A stretch of 64,000 nucleotides of DNA from Uranotaenia lowii (taxonomy: Eukaryota > Arthropoda > Insecta > Diptera > Culicidae). Positions 10,059-22,471 of the stretch are shown here, one piece after another (position 1 is the stretch's first letter; the number at the start of each line of letters is the position of its first letter). The DNA lies in contig NC_073692.1 in the NCBI RefSeq assembly GCF_029784155.1, forward strand, positions 18,788,126-18,852,125. Reading direction: 5' to 3'. Made by a program: the position numbers and the translations under genes. The notes below the pieces were generated by a model. That model was not told the origin of the DNA, did no database searches, and worked only from the letters and a program-made list of their open reading frames with translations.

Positions 10059-11327
10059 TTCCTAAAATCATGGTTGTCCATTCCTCCCCGAGCGGCTTGG
10101 AAAGTGCAACTCAGTGAACTTTTCGTTCTGAAACACTTGCCCTGCTCTGTTAAGACGCCAGGCGCACCACCCAATCTAGGAGCAGAGAAGGCTTCGCCAG
10201 GGTGAGAGCAAGAGAAAAAAAATCATCACATTAATACCGTATTCGTTTTCACCACCCGAAAGTGTTGCACCATCCACGCTGAAAACGAGCATGAATCGAG
10301 TTTTGCACTCACCTTTGTTGGTGTGCGTGAAATCGGTAGTGTCAACAGAAAACATCAAGCTGTCAAAATACAGCTGGTATCTGTTTTCGTTTGACTTCGA
10401 AAATTGAAATGAAATTGACTTTAGTTGATCTTTGTCTTTTAAATAATATGAAACTTTTAGCATGAATTTATATATTATGTTGAATTGTGAAGATTTCAGA
10501 TTTATTTTGCTTGGTAGATTCGCCTCTGGCTCTGATGACAACTGCAATACCGGCTGATTCTGGGCGGTCTATGCTTGCTGCTGCTGCTAGACTGCAGTTA
10601 CCCCAGCTTGAAAGTTCCGGTATTTTGAACGTTTATTCCTCGCAAATCTCATCTTCGTTCGAGTACCTATTTCCGTTTTCAGATTACAAAAAAATTCTTG
10701 GAAGTCAAAATGGCGAACTCGGATCGCGGAAGTCTGGGGAGAAAGTTTTGCTAACAGACCGAAACGAACGAAATTCAAGCTCCCAATGCGGGTGTAGTCT
10801 CGAACTACCGTTTTTGAAGGGCAACGGGTGGGAATCCGGGACTTGGCGCAACCGAGCATCGTCGCCCAAAGGCACAGCTCGAAGCTGGCTTGTAGCAGAG
10901 TAGCTTCGATGCAGCTGAACGCTGTGGAGACCAACTTATAGGACCCTCCCGAACAAGAAAACTTTTCGGTTTGGACGATTCTACCAAATCTTTGGGTTGG
11001 CCTTTTTGCACTCGGATTTGCTGCTCTTTTCCGGCATCGCCTGGAACCGATTGCAGCAAGCCTTCTGGGCACATTTCTTTTTGGGAGCGTTGTTTGCTTT
11101 GGAACGTGCCATCTAGGTGAAATTCTCCGCCTCTGTTGGAAACGGCACTGGTATTGAATCCGGAACAAGTTTCCGTTCTTCGGGATAATAAAGAGAAAAA
11201 AACAGCTCGAACGCAATTTTGCGGTATAGAAATAAACCAACCAGCTGATATTTGTTTACATCGGGAAGCACGTGCTGTCGAAATTCATGATAGTATTGGT
11301 GAGAGCGCAAGCAACACCGAATATTTT
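10059..11327. other. Intergenic region, no confirmed gene
   Basis: Several overlapping open frames on both strands lack recognised domains. The block near 10,250-10,310 shares words (GAAAACGAGCATGAA) with the 132-bp tandem repeat at 11,328-11,591, suggesting a dispersed repeat. The minus-strand section 10,760-11,112 is listed separately as a doubtful pseudogene. Confidence 0.3.
10760..11112 (-). pseudogene. Possible decayed histone H3-fold (H3/CENP-A-like) gene
   Basis: From an ATG at 11,112 the minus strand encodes MARSKANNAPKKK and a Lys/Ser-rich stretch before an in-frame stop. Further on, and only if the frame is allowed to change, fragments resembling the H3 core appear in the right order: LVRE, QRSAAS, LLQAS, GDDARL and AKSRI. 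In an intact H3 these correspond to RLVREI, QSAA, ALQEAS, F(E/D)DxxLC and AKRVT. The spacing between the first two blocks is shorter than in H3. The match is by eye and could be chance; a six-frame profile comparison would decide. Confidence 0.25.
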
Positions 11328-11591
11328 CAGAGTGTTCCACCGTCCACTTTATGGTGCACTACCAGTGGACTACTCTTCGTGAAAACGAGCATGAAAACAG
11401 CAAAAAGTGCACTACCGGTAGTGCCCCGGTGCACCACCACTTGAAAACGAATTCTCTATCAGAGTGTTCCACCGTCCACTTTATGGTGCACTACCAGTGG
11501 ACTACTCTTCGTGAAAACGAGCATGAAAACAGCAAAAAGTGCACTACCGGTAGTGCCCCGGTGCACCACCACTTGAAAACGAATTCTCTAT
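11328..11591. repeat. Perfect 132-bp tandem duplication (two copies)
   Basis: The unit starting CAGAGTGTTCCACCGTCCAC at 11,328 recurs at 11,460 with no visible difference, ending ...GAATTCTCTAT. The unit length is a multiple of three, so an open frame runs through both copies, but it codes no known motif. Each unit contains the palindrome GCACTACCGGTAGTGC and the inverted pair GTCCACT/AGTGGAC. Confidence 0.9.
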
Positions 11592-11919
11592 AAGTGTAGG
11601 GGAGCAGCGCTAAAGCAACTCAGTAGGTTTGGTTCGTTCCCAAAAAGAAAGGGAAGAAGAAGAAATATCGTTTCGTGCTGTTTGTTTGCCTACTGTGGTA
11701 GGAAGAGAAGGAAAAAATTGCACTTCAGTTGTGTGTTTCGGGATTTCTCCTTCTAACACAGTAGCGTTGCTATTGGGGCACCGGTTTTGCTCGGCACTCG
11801 GCTTCGGTTGTACTCGGAAACGAGTGTAGAGCATTTCGGAAGGAAGTGTGGTGCTCTACAAATCGTAGAAGATAACGGTGCGATTTACACAGCGCACTGT
11901 TTGATTTGAGAAGTGCGGA
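11592..11919. other. Unassigned spacer
   Basis: No gene, repeat boundary or RNA is recognised between the tandem duplication and the retrotransposon remnant. Confidence 0.35.
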
Positions 11920-12560
11920 CCAACCATGCCTAAAATTCACTCGGTTCATGGCAACCGTTCTCCATTTTCTCGGACACCCCACGTTCGCCAGATCATGCTC
12001 CACTTGGTCTAACCACCTCGCTCGTTGCGCCCCCGCTTGTCTTGTTCCTACTGGATTCGTAGCGAACACTTGTTTCGCAGGACAGTCGTCCGGCATTCTC
12101 GCAACATGTCCCGCCCAGCGTATCCGGCCAGCCTGCACCACCTTCTGGATACTGGATTCGCCGTAAAGTCGTGCGAGCTCGTGGTTCATCCTCCGCCTCC
12201 ACACTCCGTTCTCCTGTACGCTGCCAAAGATGGTTCTTAACACTCGAACATTCCGAGTGTACCGCAGATTCTCCTCGAGCAATATCCATGTCTCGTGCCC
12301 GAAGAGGACAACCAGTCTAATGAGTGTCATGTACAGGTTACACTTCGTGCGAGGACTAAGTATTCTAGGACTTGTGGAGTCCATAGTATGGGCATGACTT
12401 TCGCTGATCATTCGCCGTCGGATCTCACGGCTGGAGTCATTGTCTGCGGTTATCAGTGAGCCGAGATAGACAAAGTCTTCGACTATCTCCTCGTCGCTGC
12501 CGATCGTGACCTTGTTATTCAAATCTAATGTTTTCAATTCGCCTTGGTACAGCTTCGTAC
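11920..12560 (-). pseudogene. RTE-like non-LTR retrotransposon remnant (reverse transcriptase C-terminal region)
   Basis: The minus strand encodes, in order, [59 protein letters not shown] and [14 protein letters not shown]. This is the region downstream of the RT palm in RTE-like endonuclease/RT elements. The endonuclease and catalytic RT core are missing, so it is a 5'-truncated dead copy. The frame is open but has a short deletion near the ETWILLEE segment relative to the related copy at 54,709-55,492. Two copies of this family lie in the window, both on the minus strand. Confidence 0.8.
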
Positions 12561-12670
12561 CTGAAAATGATGACATTTTTAAAGGTGAGGGAAGTATTAG
12601 AGAAACATGAGATATCAAAGAAAGAAAGAACATAAGCCGTAAATATCATAATTCTCGAAAAAGATACAAC

Positions 12671-12746
12671 GGCTCACTGGTAGGGACTTGAACCTGCAAT
12701 TTCCGCTTCAGTACACGGCGCCTTAGCTAATTACACCACGGTGAAC
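12671..12746 (-). other. tRNA-like sequence (pseudo-tRNA or SINE head)
   Basis: A 76-nt minus-strand stretch begins GTTCACCGTGG and ends CCAGTGAGCC, with A-box-like and B-box-like (GGTTCAAGTCC) words at tRNA spacing and six pairs in the acceptor stem. The T stem pairs poorly, so a working tRNA is unlikely. Confidence 0.35.
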
Positions 12747-13865
12747 GTAGTCAAATAGGTGCCAGTATGCGTACATGTCGAATTCCGTCGGTCGACCGCT
12801 GGATCTTTTATCGGTACTCCATGTATATCTCGCATGTGTTCTTTTCCCACTATTGATCTCTCTGTTGTTTCTCTATCACCTTTCGGTAATCCTTGGCAAT
12901 CTCGGTTTGGCCTAAAGTCAATTAGGGTTTTATAAACCTCTTTTTCGCGCGAGTTGGACCAACAGGGGTACCACAAGACGGACGACTTCAAGGGAAAAAC
13001 CTCTTTTTCGAAGACCATTTACATTTCATCCTTTGTTATGAAGTCAGAGAGGCCCACTCCCGCCAGAAAAAAGTGTGCAGTAAAAATATGTGATAACCAC
13101 ACCCACACAAACGCGTGAGCATCGGGCACACATACACTGCCCTGTTCGTGCGATGTGCGCCGATTGGTGTGCGCGCCTGTGGGAGGAAATTTAAAAACAA
13201 TGATGGCAATTGTTATGAGACTGCTGCTACTGCTTCTGGTTCGGCTGCATAAAAGTATGAAAACTTTTGACTTTGTTGCCGAATAGAGAAAGCGTGTATG
13301 CGATTGCAGTATTGGAGGCAGCCGAAGGGGGATTTTTTGTATAAATCTATCGTGTTACAAACAATGTCAAAAGCATCTTGTTGAAAGAGAGGCAATCGTT
13401 TTTATTTTTTTTAAATTTGGTGGTCAAAGCTCTTTCACTTCATCATAACTCCGGTTTAGTGGAATGAAACGATTGTGTGTTTACCAAGTGCTTAAGCTAC
13501 TCAAAAACTTTTATATCTTTGTATCCAATGAATTTTTTTTTATATATTTTTAAGTTTAAATTTACCAAAATCCAAATTGTGGAGACAATACATCAAATTC
13601 AAGCCGGGCTAATACATCGCTTATGGGGTTGCATACACCTTTGGCTACACTAATTTCTGTAGCGTTGCCTGTGTGTTTTTACTTATGTGTGATTCTTGTA
13701 TTTTCGTGTCATTTCAGCAGTATGGTCGTTTCACACCTTTCAGTGAAGAAAACAAAACTCGTAAATCGTCGATGGTGAAAAACTAATCATCGTTCCATCA
13801 ACAAAAAATTTCATCAAATATCGACAATTACTTTCTTCTGATAGTGTTGTCTTAAATCTAACGCA
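12747..13865 (+). other. Upstream region of Nipped-B; possible 5' UTR splice acceptor
   Basis: No coding sequence is recognised. A good acceptor (ATTTCAG) at about 13,711-13,717 would start a leader exon that runs into the ATG at 13,866; this is inference. GT-rich and CA-rich words near 13,080-13,180 could be promoter or repeat sequence. Confidence 0.3.
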
Positions 13866-16800
13866 ATGGGAGATCGCGATGTACCAAGCGTCCCAATCAC
13901 TACACTGGCTGGTCTGACCAGTTTATCGGATTGTAAGTGCTGTTACAAGTAATATTGGAAACATAAACACTAATCTTTTTTTTCCCGTTTTAGTACTAAG
14001 TGAGCTTCCTATTTCCGATTCTTTATCGACCATTTCAACGGCTCTCAATCGATCGCTGCTGTTCCATCCACGAGTGGCAGAAGAGGCCAACAACCTGCTC
14101 GCAACCAGAGATGACAGTCTCATTGGGCAGCTGGCTAATGCTATCGAGCAAACAAATTCAGATCACATCGAACTGAAGGATCAGTATGCCCACCATTCTC
14201 CCGGTAAGCAGCAACATCTGCAGGAAGGTCCTCTGCTGCTCCAAGCGATCCATTCCTGCCGACCGGATGTGTTTAACAGACCTCAGGTGTCGACGCATCA
14301 TCAGCAATCTCAACAGCAGCAGATATTGAGCGCACAACAGCAACAAAAACTAAGTAAATTTAAATTGATTCAATTTTATTGGGTAATGCTTGGTCTGATA
14401 ACACGTTTGCTGACTGACTGTATGTGCTTTTGCGATCACTAATTATAAAAAAAATACTACTAACTCCCTAAATGAAAAAACACCATTCACACTAATAACA
14501 TGAATATTTCATAGATTTCAGATATCGGCCAACACGTCTAAAGTTTATTTAGGCTTCATCAATGTTCCATAGTTTTTCAAAACGATAGTAGAAAAAAAAA
14601 TTTGGTTGCTAAACATTCCATTTGAAAATTTTCAATTTGATTAGTTAGAAGGTGGATTTCGATAATATTTAATCGAATCTAACATGCTTGTGCAACCATC
14701 AGCTTTTAGAGCTTTCCTTTTTTTCGTTTATTAGATTCGAAGAAACTTTCTCTGAAATATTAATCGAAACAACATTCATCGAAAACAATCCATTTTTGCG
14801 TTTTTGTTTCTAACACAATCCATTGGTGCGCTTGAACTCGCAAATTGTACTTTTCTGTAATGATGGAACATTCTCTTATTTGTTTTACCTTTTTTTGTTT
14901 TTCCCTTTTCTAGTATCCACATCACAAACACAACATTCAAATTTTTCAAGTGATCACTATACTTCCGTTCCGATACAACATCTTCACCAACAGCAGCAGC
15001 AACAGGCTATTTTCACTAATCAAATTCAGCTACCAGTCCAACAACAACAGCATAACCAGCAGCCGATTATTTTAAGCCAGTCTCCTATAATTATCCAGCA
15101 TCCTAACACAGCCCAATCAGTAGTTGTTCATTCGCAGGCGTTACACAAAACGCCGCAACAACCGTTGGCAGTGCAGGTGACCCATTTGGGACAACCCGCT
15201 TCCAGTGCCACTGTAGTTTCCTATCAGCATCCAAAGCAGCATCAGCAGCAGCAGCAAGCTCAGCCACAAAAAGTTATCGTCCGACAGCAAATCATTAATC
15301 TACCCAATATTGCTTACTCCAACTCCTCAGAAAACAGTCAACAGCCGCAACAACAACAAATCTTCCAACAACAGCAGCAACAATTCCTTCAACAGCAACA
15401 ACAGCAGACACCAAACGTTATCGTATCTCATCCATCGGTCATCCAAAACCAACAACAGCAGCATCAGTTTCACAATCAGCTTCCGCAACAACAACAACTA
15501 CAACAACAACCATTGTTGCATCAACCGCATCGTTCCGTAATTCAACAGTCATCGGTTCCCCAGCAACAACAGTCCGCTTTAGCAGCTGCTAGCACTTCCT
15601 CGAACGTGCTTCCACAACACAATTTGCTGAACCATGTGGTGGTTACCCAACAACAACAGCAGCAGCAGCAGCAGGTATGTTTGACTGGTTCTACAAATGT
15701 AATGACTCTTCCATTCTAATATTAATCACCTTTATTTTTAGATTACCCATCAACCACAGCATATGACCAACAACGTTGTTCAACAGAATCATCAAACAAC
15801 AGGAGGGATCATGAAGCCGCAACAACAATCCCATCCTATTGGTTTCGAACAATCTCAGTTGAAAAATGGCAGTACCACTGCCCTTCATAATCATCAGTAT
15901 CCTCAACAGCAGCAACAACCACCTCAACAGCAACAGCATCCCAATCACATCATCAAAACGCCCGAAGCTGCACCTCGGAACAGTGAATATCTGCAGCAGC
16001 AACAAAGTAAAAATTTAGACTCACGGGGTCGTCCTTCACCTGCCCAAGGAACTACTGCTCCTGAAACAGATCCCGCACAAACACAGCTGCGAAAAGAACA
16101 AGCTGCTACTCCGATGCAAAGGATAGCACAACAATCTACAACAGTGACCCCAAACAAACCCCGGCCTCCAGGTGTTGCCGGTGGTCCACCAACATCGGGC
16201 GCACCCGGCACTCCTTTAACTCCAAGGCCACCTGGACAACCACCTTTGACAACCCCCGGAATAGGTGCTAGTCAAAGGCCAATATCTGTGGCGGGAGCAT
16301 TACAACGAGCAAATCTGCAAAAATCGGCAACAGTTACCCCGGTCACGTCTATTGGTGTTGGTGGCGCACTGATGAAAGGACCATCTATTACAACGAGCGC
16401 TCCTACAACTCCGGCTGCCAATCAGGGACAGAAACGACCACTAACAGATAGTAAACCACCCGAACCTAAAATCGAACGAGTAAATCTCAAGAAACTTTGT
16501 CGTATGATGGATCTCGCCGACGTAGACAGTTTGAAATTGCGGAAATGTTCGGCACGGTTGGAAAAGTTGACCAAAGAACAAATCGAAATGCTTCAAACTG
16601 ATATACGAAAATTCAAGGTAGCAGAACCAAAACTAGCCATGCGGCTAGGGCTATTGAAGAAGAGCAACGAAATGATCTTTAGCAAAATGAAGGAAGATGA
16701 ACGAAGATTCCCAAGTTTGTTGGCCAAAAGGAAAGCTCAGGAAGATTCGGGTAATCCTGAAGATTATTTCAGCAAACCAAAGCTTCGGCGTGTTGAACGG

Positions 16801-19800
16801 ATTTCAGCTCCTATCGTAAAGAAATTGTCGAAGGAAGAACTAATGAACACCAACACGTATCAAAGATTTATGACGATCATGGGTAAAATTTTTGATCAAC
16901 TGGATGAGACAGAAGCCCCAAATATGGACGATGGAGAGGAACAATTTGATTGTATCCCCACAAGTATGCTAACGAATATAGCAGCAGAAGCTGCAAAATT
17001 GAAGGCCCGCAATGCCATCGATGCCATACCAGAAAATAAGCTAAACTTGCTCATCACCTACGCTATGCGATCTGTTCATTCTGCGAAAAATCTCAGCGGT
17101 ACTGAACTCCAAGATGATCTGGTTGGCGATGAATGTATCGAAAAAATCCTTAATGCCGTTGAAGCAGCACTTTTGATCTGTTCAATCTACACTTGCAAAA
17201 ACACGAAATTTCTACAAGAAGATAATATTGATGCCATTATAAAGTTTGTGCAGTTTCAGCTGCGAGAAACAGTATTTCCTTCGTACGATCCGGTTTATTC
17301 GGTTGAAGCTAAGAAAAAAGTGGACGGGAAAAAGTCTAAGAAAGTTCCAAGCTACCAACAAAAAGGACTCTCGGTTCTATACACAAAAATCGTTGAGCTT
17401 GGTAAACTGCTGGTAACGATGTTCGAAAAATTTCACTTTGTCGATACAATCGTTATCCATGCTTCAGCCCTAGGCGTAGAACCTTTTTTCGTGGACAACA
17501 TCGAAACACTGCAATTTGTGTGTCTTGATTTGGTAACGAGCATTTTCCAGAATGAAAAGTATTCTCATCACCGCCGAAACATCGTTGCGGACATTCTCTC
17601 GTCATTCGATCGCCTTCCACATTCAAAGCGTAACCTTCGGCCGTACAAGCTAGTAAACAACGCTGGTAATATCCAAATGATAACAGCTCTCGTGCTGCAG
17701 TTGATTCAGTGTGCTGTGATGCTTCCGGAGGGCCTTGGAGAAACCAATCCGAAGAAACAAAACAACGACAACGCTGCTCCTATCAACAGTACCAATCCCA
17801 AATCCGCCGACCTTTTTATAATTGGAAAATACGACACGGCACTTAGTTTCGGTGGTAACTTTCTGGCCACATTTCTGGAAAAGTGTAAAAGTCGATCGAG
17901 TGAAACCGATTTCCGTCCTCTGTTCGAAAATTTCATACACGATCTACTAACAACGGTAAACAAGCCGGAATGGCCCGCTTCTGAGCTCCTACTCAGCTTG
18001 CTCGGAACCATGTTAGTGAAGAAAATGTCAGATAAAGGAACTGAACAGTCCATTCGGGTAGTTTCGCTGGAGTATCTCGGTATTGTGGCAGCTCGCCTAA
18101 GAAAGGATACTGTTGAATCGCATTGCAAGGTTCGAACAATGGATGCTCTTATAAAATACATCAAAATCGAACAAGAAAAAGAAGGTGATGAATTCAACAA
18201 AAACTCAAAGTTTAAGCTTGATGAAGAAGAAGAACGTACCGAATTTCTGCAGAAAATTCTACTTGATTTTCTGGCTGCAAACTCACAGGAAGGTAATGCC
18301 GTTTGGAGTCATTCGAGGCATTTCTACATAACACAGTGGTATCGGGATATCATTCAACGAAAGAAAAGCATCGCAGAAGGTGAGAAAGGCTACGCATCCC
18401 GCAAGAAGCAGGCCAAGAAACGACGAAAGTACGGAAGTGATTCAGAAAACTCGGACGGTGGCGACTCTGACATCGAAGAAGTCAAACCAGGCGTCGACCA
18501 AGAACTGAACAGTGAAATCTTTCGGTTGCTGGACAATCGAAAATCCTTCTACCTGACACAAATATGTCCTTTCGGGGGAAAGAACGCAATGGCGAGCGAA
18601 ATTAAGACCTACATTGATTATAGCAATGCAAATTTGATAGCCCAGTACCTGGCCAGCAAGCGCTCCTTTTCTCAAAGCTTCGACAAATACTTGCAGAAAA
18701 TCATCTTGGTGGTACGGGAACCGGTCGTGGCGATCCGAACCCGCGCCATGAAGTGTCTCGGTAACATCGTCGAGGTAGATCAGATGGTTTTAACCAGGAA
18801 GGACATGCAGATGGGCGTCCACCAGAAGTTGCTAGATACGGCCATTTCGGTCCGGGAGGCTGCCGTAGACCTGGTAGGAAAGTACATCCTGTCCGACCCA
18901 GATTTGATTGATCAGTATTATGAAATGATATCCCAGCGGATACTGGTATGTTTATTAAGTTTTACGTGTTGATGATTGTTTTCTGAATTGTTTTGTATGT
19001 TACTAGGACACGGGTGTTTCGGTGCGGAAACGGGTAATTAAAATTCTACGAGATATCTGCATCGAGTATCCGGAACAAGATAAAATTCCAGATATTTGTG
19101 TAAAGATGATACGGCGAGTTAACGACGAGGAAGGAATTCAGAAGCTGGTTATGGATGTATTCATGACCATGTGGTTCACTCCGTGCAATGCCAATGATAA
19201 GGTAATGTTTGCGGATTTTTAGCTGTTTTTTTCTTCAAATAATAACATATGTTTTTTTTCTAATTTTTCAGGCGGCTATGGGCAGAAAAATCACCCAGAT
19301 TATCGATGTAGTTTGCTCTTCCCATGATACTGGTACTCAAGGTTTTGATGCACTATTAAAATCGGTAAGAATCGATAGTAGATATGTTTATTAATTCTGT
19401 TTGGCTGACTGAACAAAGTTCCTCGTTAATTCTTGCTTTCCATTTTTTCTCAGATATTCGAGCCCAAAGAAAACAAGGAGGATTCCAAGGCGAAAAAGGA
19501 AATTCCTCGAACGCTCATCAAAGCTTGCCAGCAGATCGTAGACGGGCTAGTGGATGCAACCATGAAGCTGGAAAGTTCAGAAAACAAGAAACTTGTGGGC
19601 TGCATCACGGCACTGCATATGTTTTCCAAGGTTCAACCACAGCTGCTGGTGAACCACGCAATGACCCTCGAACCGTACCTCAACATACGCTGCCAAAACG
19701 CTATCAACTATAAGTTTATTAGCAGTGTAGCGGAGATTCTGGAACAGGTTTGTTTTTTAGATCACCTGCCAATGTTTGCCATGAAATAACGTTATAATAA

Positions 19801-22471
19801 TTTAATAACAGGTGGTACCATTGATGGAGCATCCGAGTGAAATATTCTTAGCTGATCTGGAATCACATTTGATGATGTTGATTGTAACTCAAAGTCAAGC
19901 CGTCGTACTGAGCTGCGTATCCTGCTTGTCGTCGGTTGTAAATAAGATTACCAAGAACTACGCACTGATACGAGACTGTTTTTCTAAGTATGGGTTCTAG
20001 GTGGATTACAGTTTATTCTTAATATGCTAATGATTGATTTATAATTTTACAGATTTTACTATAAGGGTTTAGTATCTAGCAAAGAAAAGCTCATGTCCGA
20101 TTCATCAATACCAATCGAGCAGCTCTATCGGCCTCAGTTTCGAAGGAGCATCTATACCGTCGGACTTATTATGCGGTACTTTGATTTTAAGCAATCGGAT
20201 GTCTACGGAGGTGGTGAAAATGCACAAGGTGAGATATTATAACATATAATTTGTGTAATAGATTGATGGTAATTTAAAATCTATAACTAGGTGCATTACC
20301 GGCCAACATTTGTGAGGACGTTTACAGCACGTTGGCATTTTTTCTGTCCTGCAGTCACAGTGAAATTTGCAAAGAAACTCTTTTGTCGATGGGAAATTTC
20401 TGTGTGAAGAATTTCGAGCATCTCACGAAGCAAGAGTTGCGCGAATACTATCACTATCTTCTGACACAGGACACGGTGCTAACCGACATGAAGATAACCG
20501 TACTGAAAAATATTCTAATGTATCTCACCGAAGAGGAAAACAAAATGGTTCGGAACGATAAAGAATGTAAGTTGTTTTTAAATGTCAGTTTAAATTATTT
20601 CTTATCAATCGCCTTTTGTTAGGGGCTAAGCAATCACTGACAGAAGACTTAAAGGAGATGGGAGACGTTTCATCTGGCATGGCGAGTAGAGTGATCCAGA
20701 TTTATCTGAAGGAGATTTTACGATGTTTTCTGCATCGAGACACCGGTGTACGCATGTGGGCTATGCGAGTAGTCGAGATAGTGTTGCGGCAAGGTTTAGT
20801 GCATCCTGTGCAAATAGTTCCTTATCTTATATGTTTAAGCACGGATCCGGAGAAAGAGGTACATCTGTTTTATTGGCTAAAAAGTGCATTTTATAATTTT
20901 TGTTATTTTTTTAAGGTTGCACATAGTGCGGATCGACATCTTCAAGAAATCGACAAGCAGTACCCTGGCTTTGTTAATATGAAATCTCATGCTGGAATGC
21001 AGTACTCGTATGAATTGCAGGTCACACTTCAAGCTCATGGTAACAACACTATAGTAAGAGGTTACAGGTAAGTCGTCCATTGTTGCAACAAAAAAGTCAA
21101 ATTAATTTCATTTGCCTTTTTTTCTCAAACGCACAGAGTTAAGGATCCCCAAGAGCCACCGACGGCGATGAACAGCTTTCTGTACACCCTGTTGCGGAAT
21201 ACCAAACCTCAACGGAGAGCACTGGTGCAGTCCATTACGAAGCAATTTGATGATGGAAAACATTCATTGCAGCAGATGCTCTATCTGGCAGACAATCTCG
21301 CCTATTTCCCGTATATGGTGCAGGATGAACCATTATACATAATCCATCATATTGATGTGTTGATTTCGGTTACTGGCACTAACTTGTTGGCAACCTTTCG
21401 GGAGGACTGAAACCTCCGCCTGGCGCGGAAAATAATCCCGATCAACGTAAGTTCACCACCACCCTACCCTTTTGATTCAACTTATTGAAAATTGTTTATG
21501 TTATACAGCACCAAATCCACTGGAAGATGACGATGACGAAGATCAGGAAGAGATTCTGAAACGACTACCGGATGATACACAGAACTTCAAACTTGCATCA
21601 CATCAGCACAGGGTTGCATCCTGCTGTTAATACTCAAAACACACTTGAAAGAAAATTTACGGAATCACGGATTGGTTAGTATTTTAATATTTCGTTTAAC
21701 CAGAAGTCAGAATTTAACCATTTTTGTTTGTTTCTTTATTCCAGTAAAATTTCTCGATACTCACCGTCCGAATCGACTAAAATCTACGATAAGGCCATGC
21801 AGCGACGGTCAAATACTTTGTTTGATCCGAAGGCGACGATCGATCTGCTTCGGCAGAATAGAGACGTGAAAGCCGAGCAGAGCGAAGAAGATCGAGTAGA
21901 GTTGGTGTGCAGCGGTATTTAGATGTAAGTATTTTCATTGTAGATCATAATTTGTAAAATGCTAACGATATTTTTTCTACGTTTTAGTTCAAACAATTGA
22001 TGCTCCGACTGGATCCTGATGATCCCGATTTGCTTGATGAGGACGATAAAGCCGCCCCTAAAGGGCAGGGAACGGCAGAATCGAATTCAACGACCACGAC
22101 ACCGGTTAAAGGGCAACCACCAGATGAGGGTGGAGGAGGGGCAAATGGTTGCAACGACCCCTGCCACTAACAACAGCAACGCCCCGCCACATGTCAACAA
22201 TGTAAATAGTAATAGTAATCCGCCGGCGGTGACCCGTACTCCCAAATCTACCAGAGCGGCTGCAGTAGCCGCCAATTCGTCGTCCGTAAGGAAAATCGTT
22301 ACCTTCACGAAGTGCGCGTAAAAAACGACGGAAACTGTCCAGTGATGAGGACGAAGAGAAAGCGATATCAGTGATATGGATTATGACTTGAAAAAACGAA
22401 ACATACATAATTTGCAACTTTCCTATCCAGGAGAAAGCAAAATTTACACCCCAATTCATCTAACCAGATAA
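13866..22471 (+). CDS. Nipped-B: Nipped-B, cohesin loader (NIPBL/Scc2), 3' end broken by small indels
   Basis: HEAT-repeat subunit of the Nipped-B/Mau2 complex that loads cohesin onto chromatin; nuclear. Exons: 13866-13932, 13994-14353, 14914-15674, 15742-18945, 19007-19201, 19272-19364, 19454-19747, 19812-19987, 20053-20228, 20291-20566, 20623-20858, 20916-21067, 21137-21446, 21509-21674, 21745-21924, 21988 to about 22471, all GT-AG. The protein starts MGDRDVPSVPITTLAGLTSL. A Gln-rich disordered region covers residues ~110-480, then a basic linker and the HEAT core with the family blocks DTGVSVRKRVIKILRDIC, EMGDVSSGMASRVIQ, GLVHPVQIVPYLICLSTDPE and YSPSESTKIYDKA. Frame is clean through exon 12 (residue 1996); as written it stops at 21408-21410 (2087 residues) through a missing G. 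Further breaks are near 21585, 21657, 21908, 22147, 22295 and 22370. The true C-terminus is uncertain. Confidence 0.92.
14940..15995 (+). repeat. CAG/CAA repeat tracts encoding poly-Gln in Nipped-B
   Basis: Interrupted CAG and CAA runs code for many short Gln tracts in exons 3 and 4. CAA interruptions keep the runs short at the DNA level. Length polymorphism is likely. The antisense and shifted frames here produce long Leu/Asn-rich open frames that are artefacts. Confidence 0.85.

Noticed and set aside
10487..11240. Overlapping 138-codon and 217-codon open frames on opposite strands as genes
   Set aside because: No motif, no splice context and mutually overlapping; the only hint of homology is the weak histone-like pattern reported with low confidence.
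15310..16211. Leu- or Asn-rich open frames opposite or shifted to Nipped-B exons 3-4
   Set aside because: They are the other-frame readings of CAG/CAA tracts; the Nipped-B frame has family motifs and splice sites.
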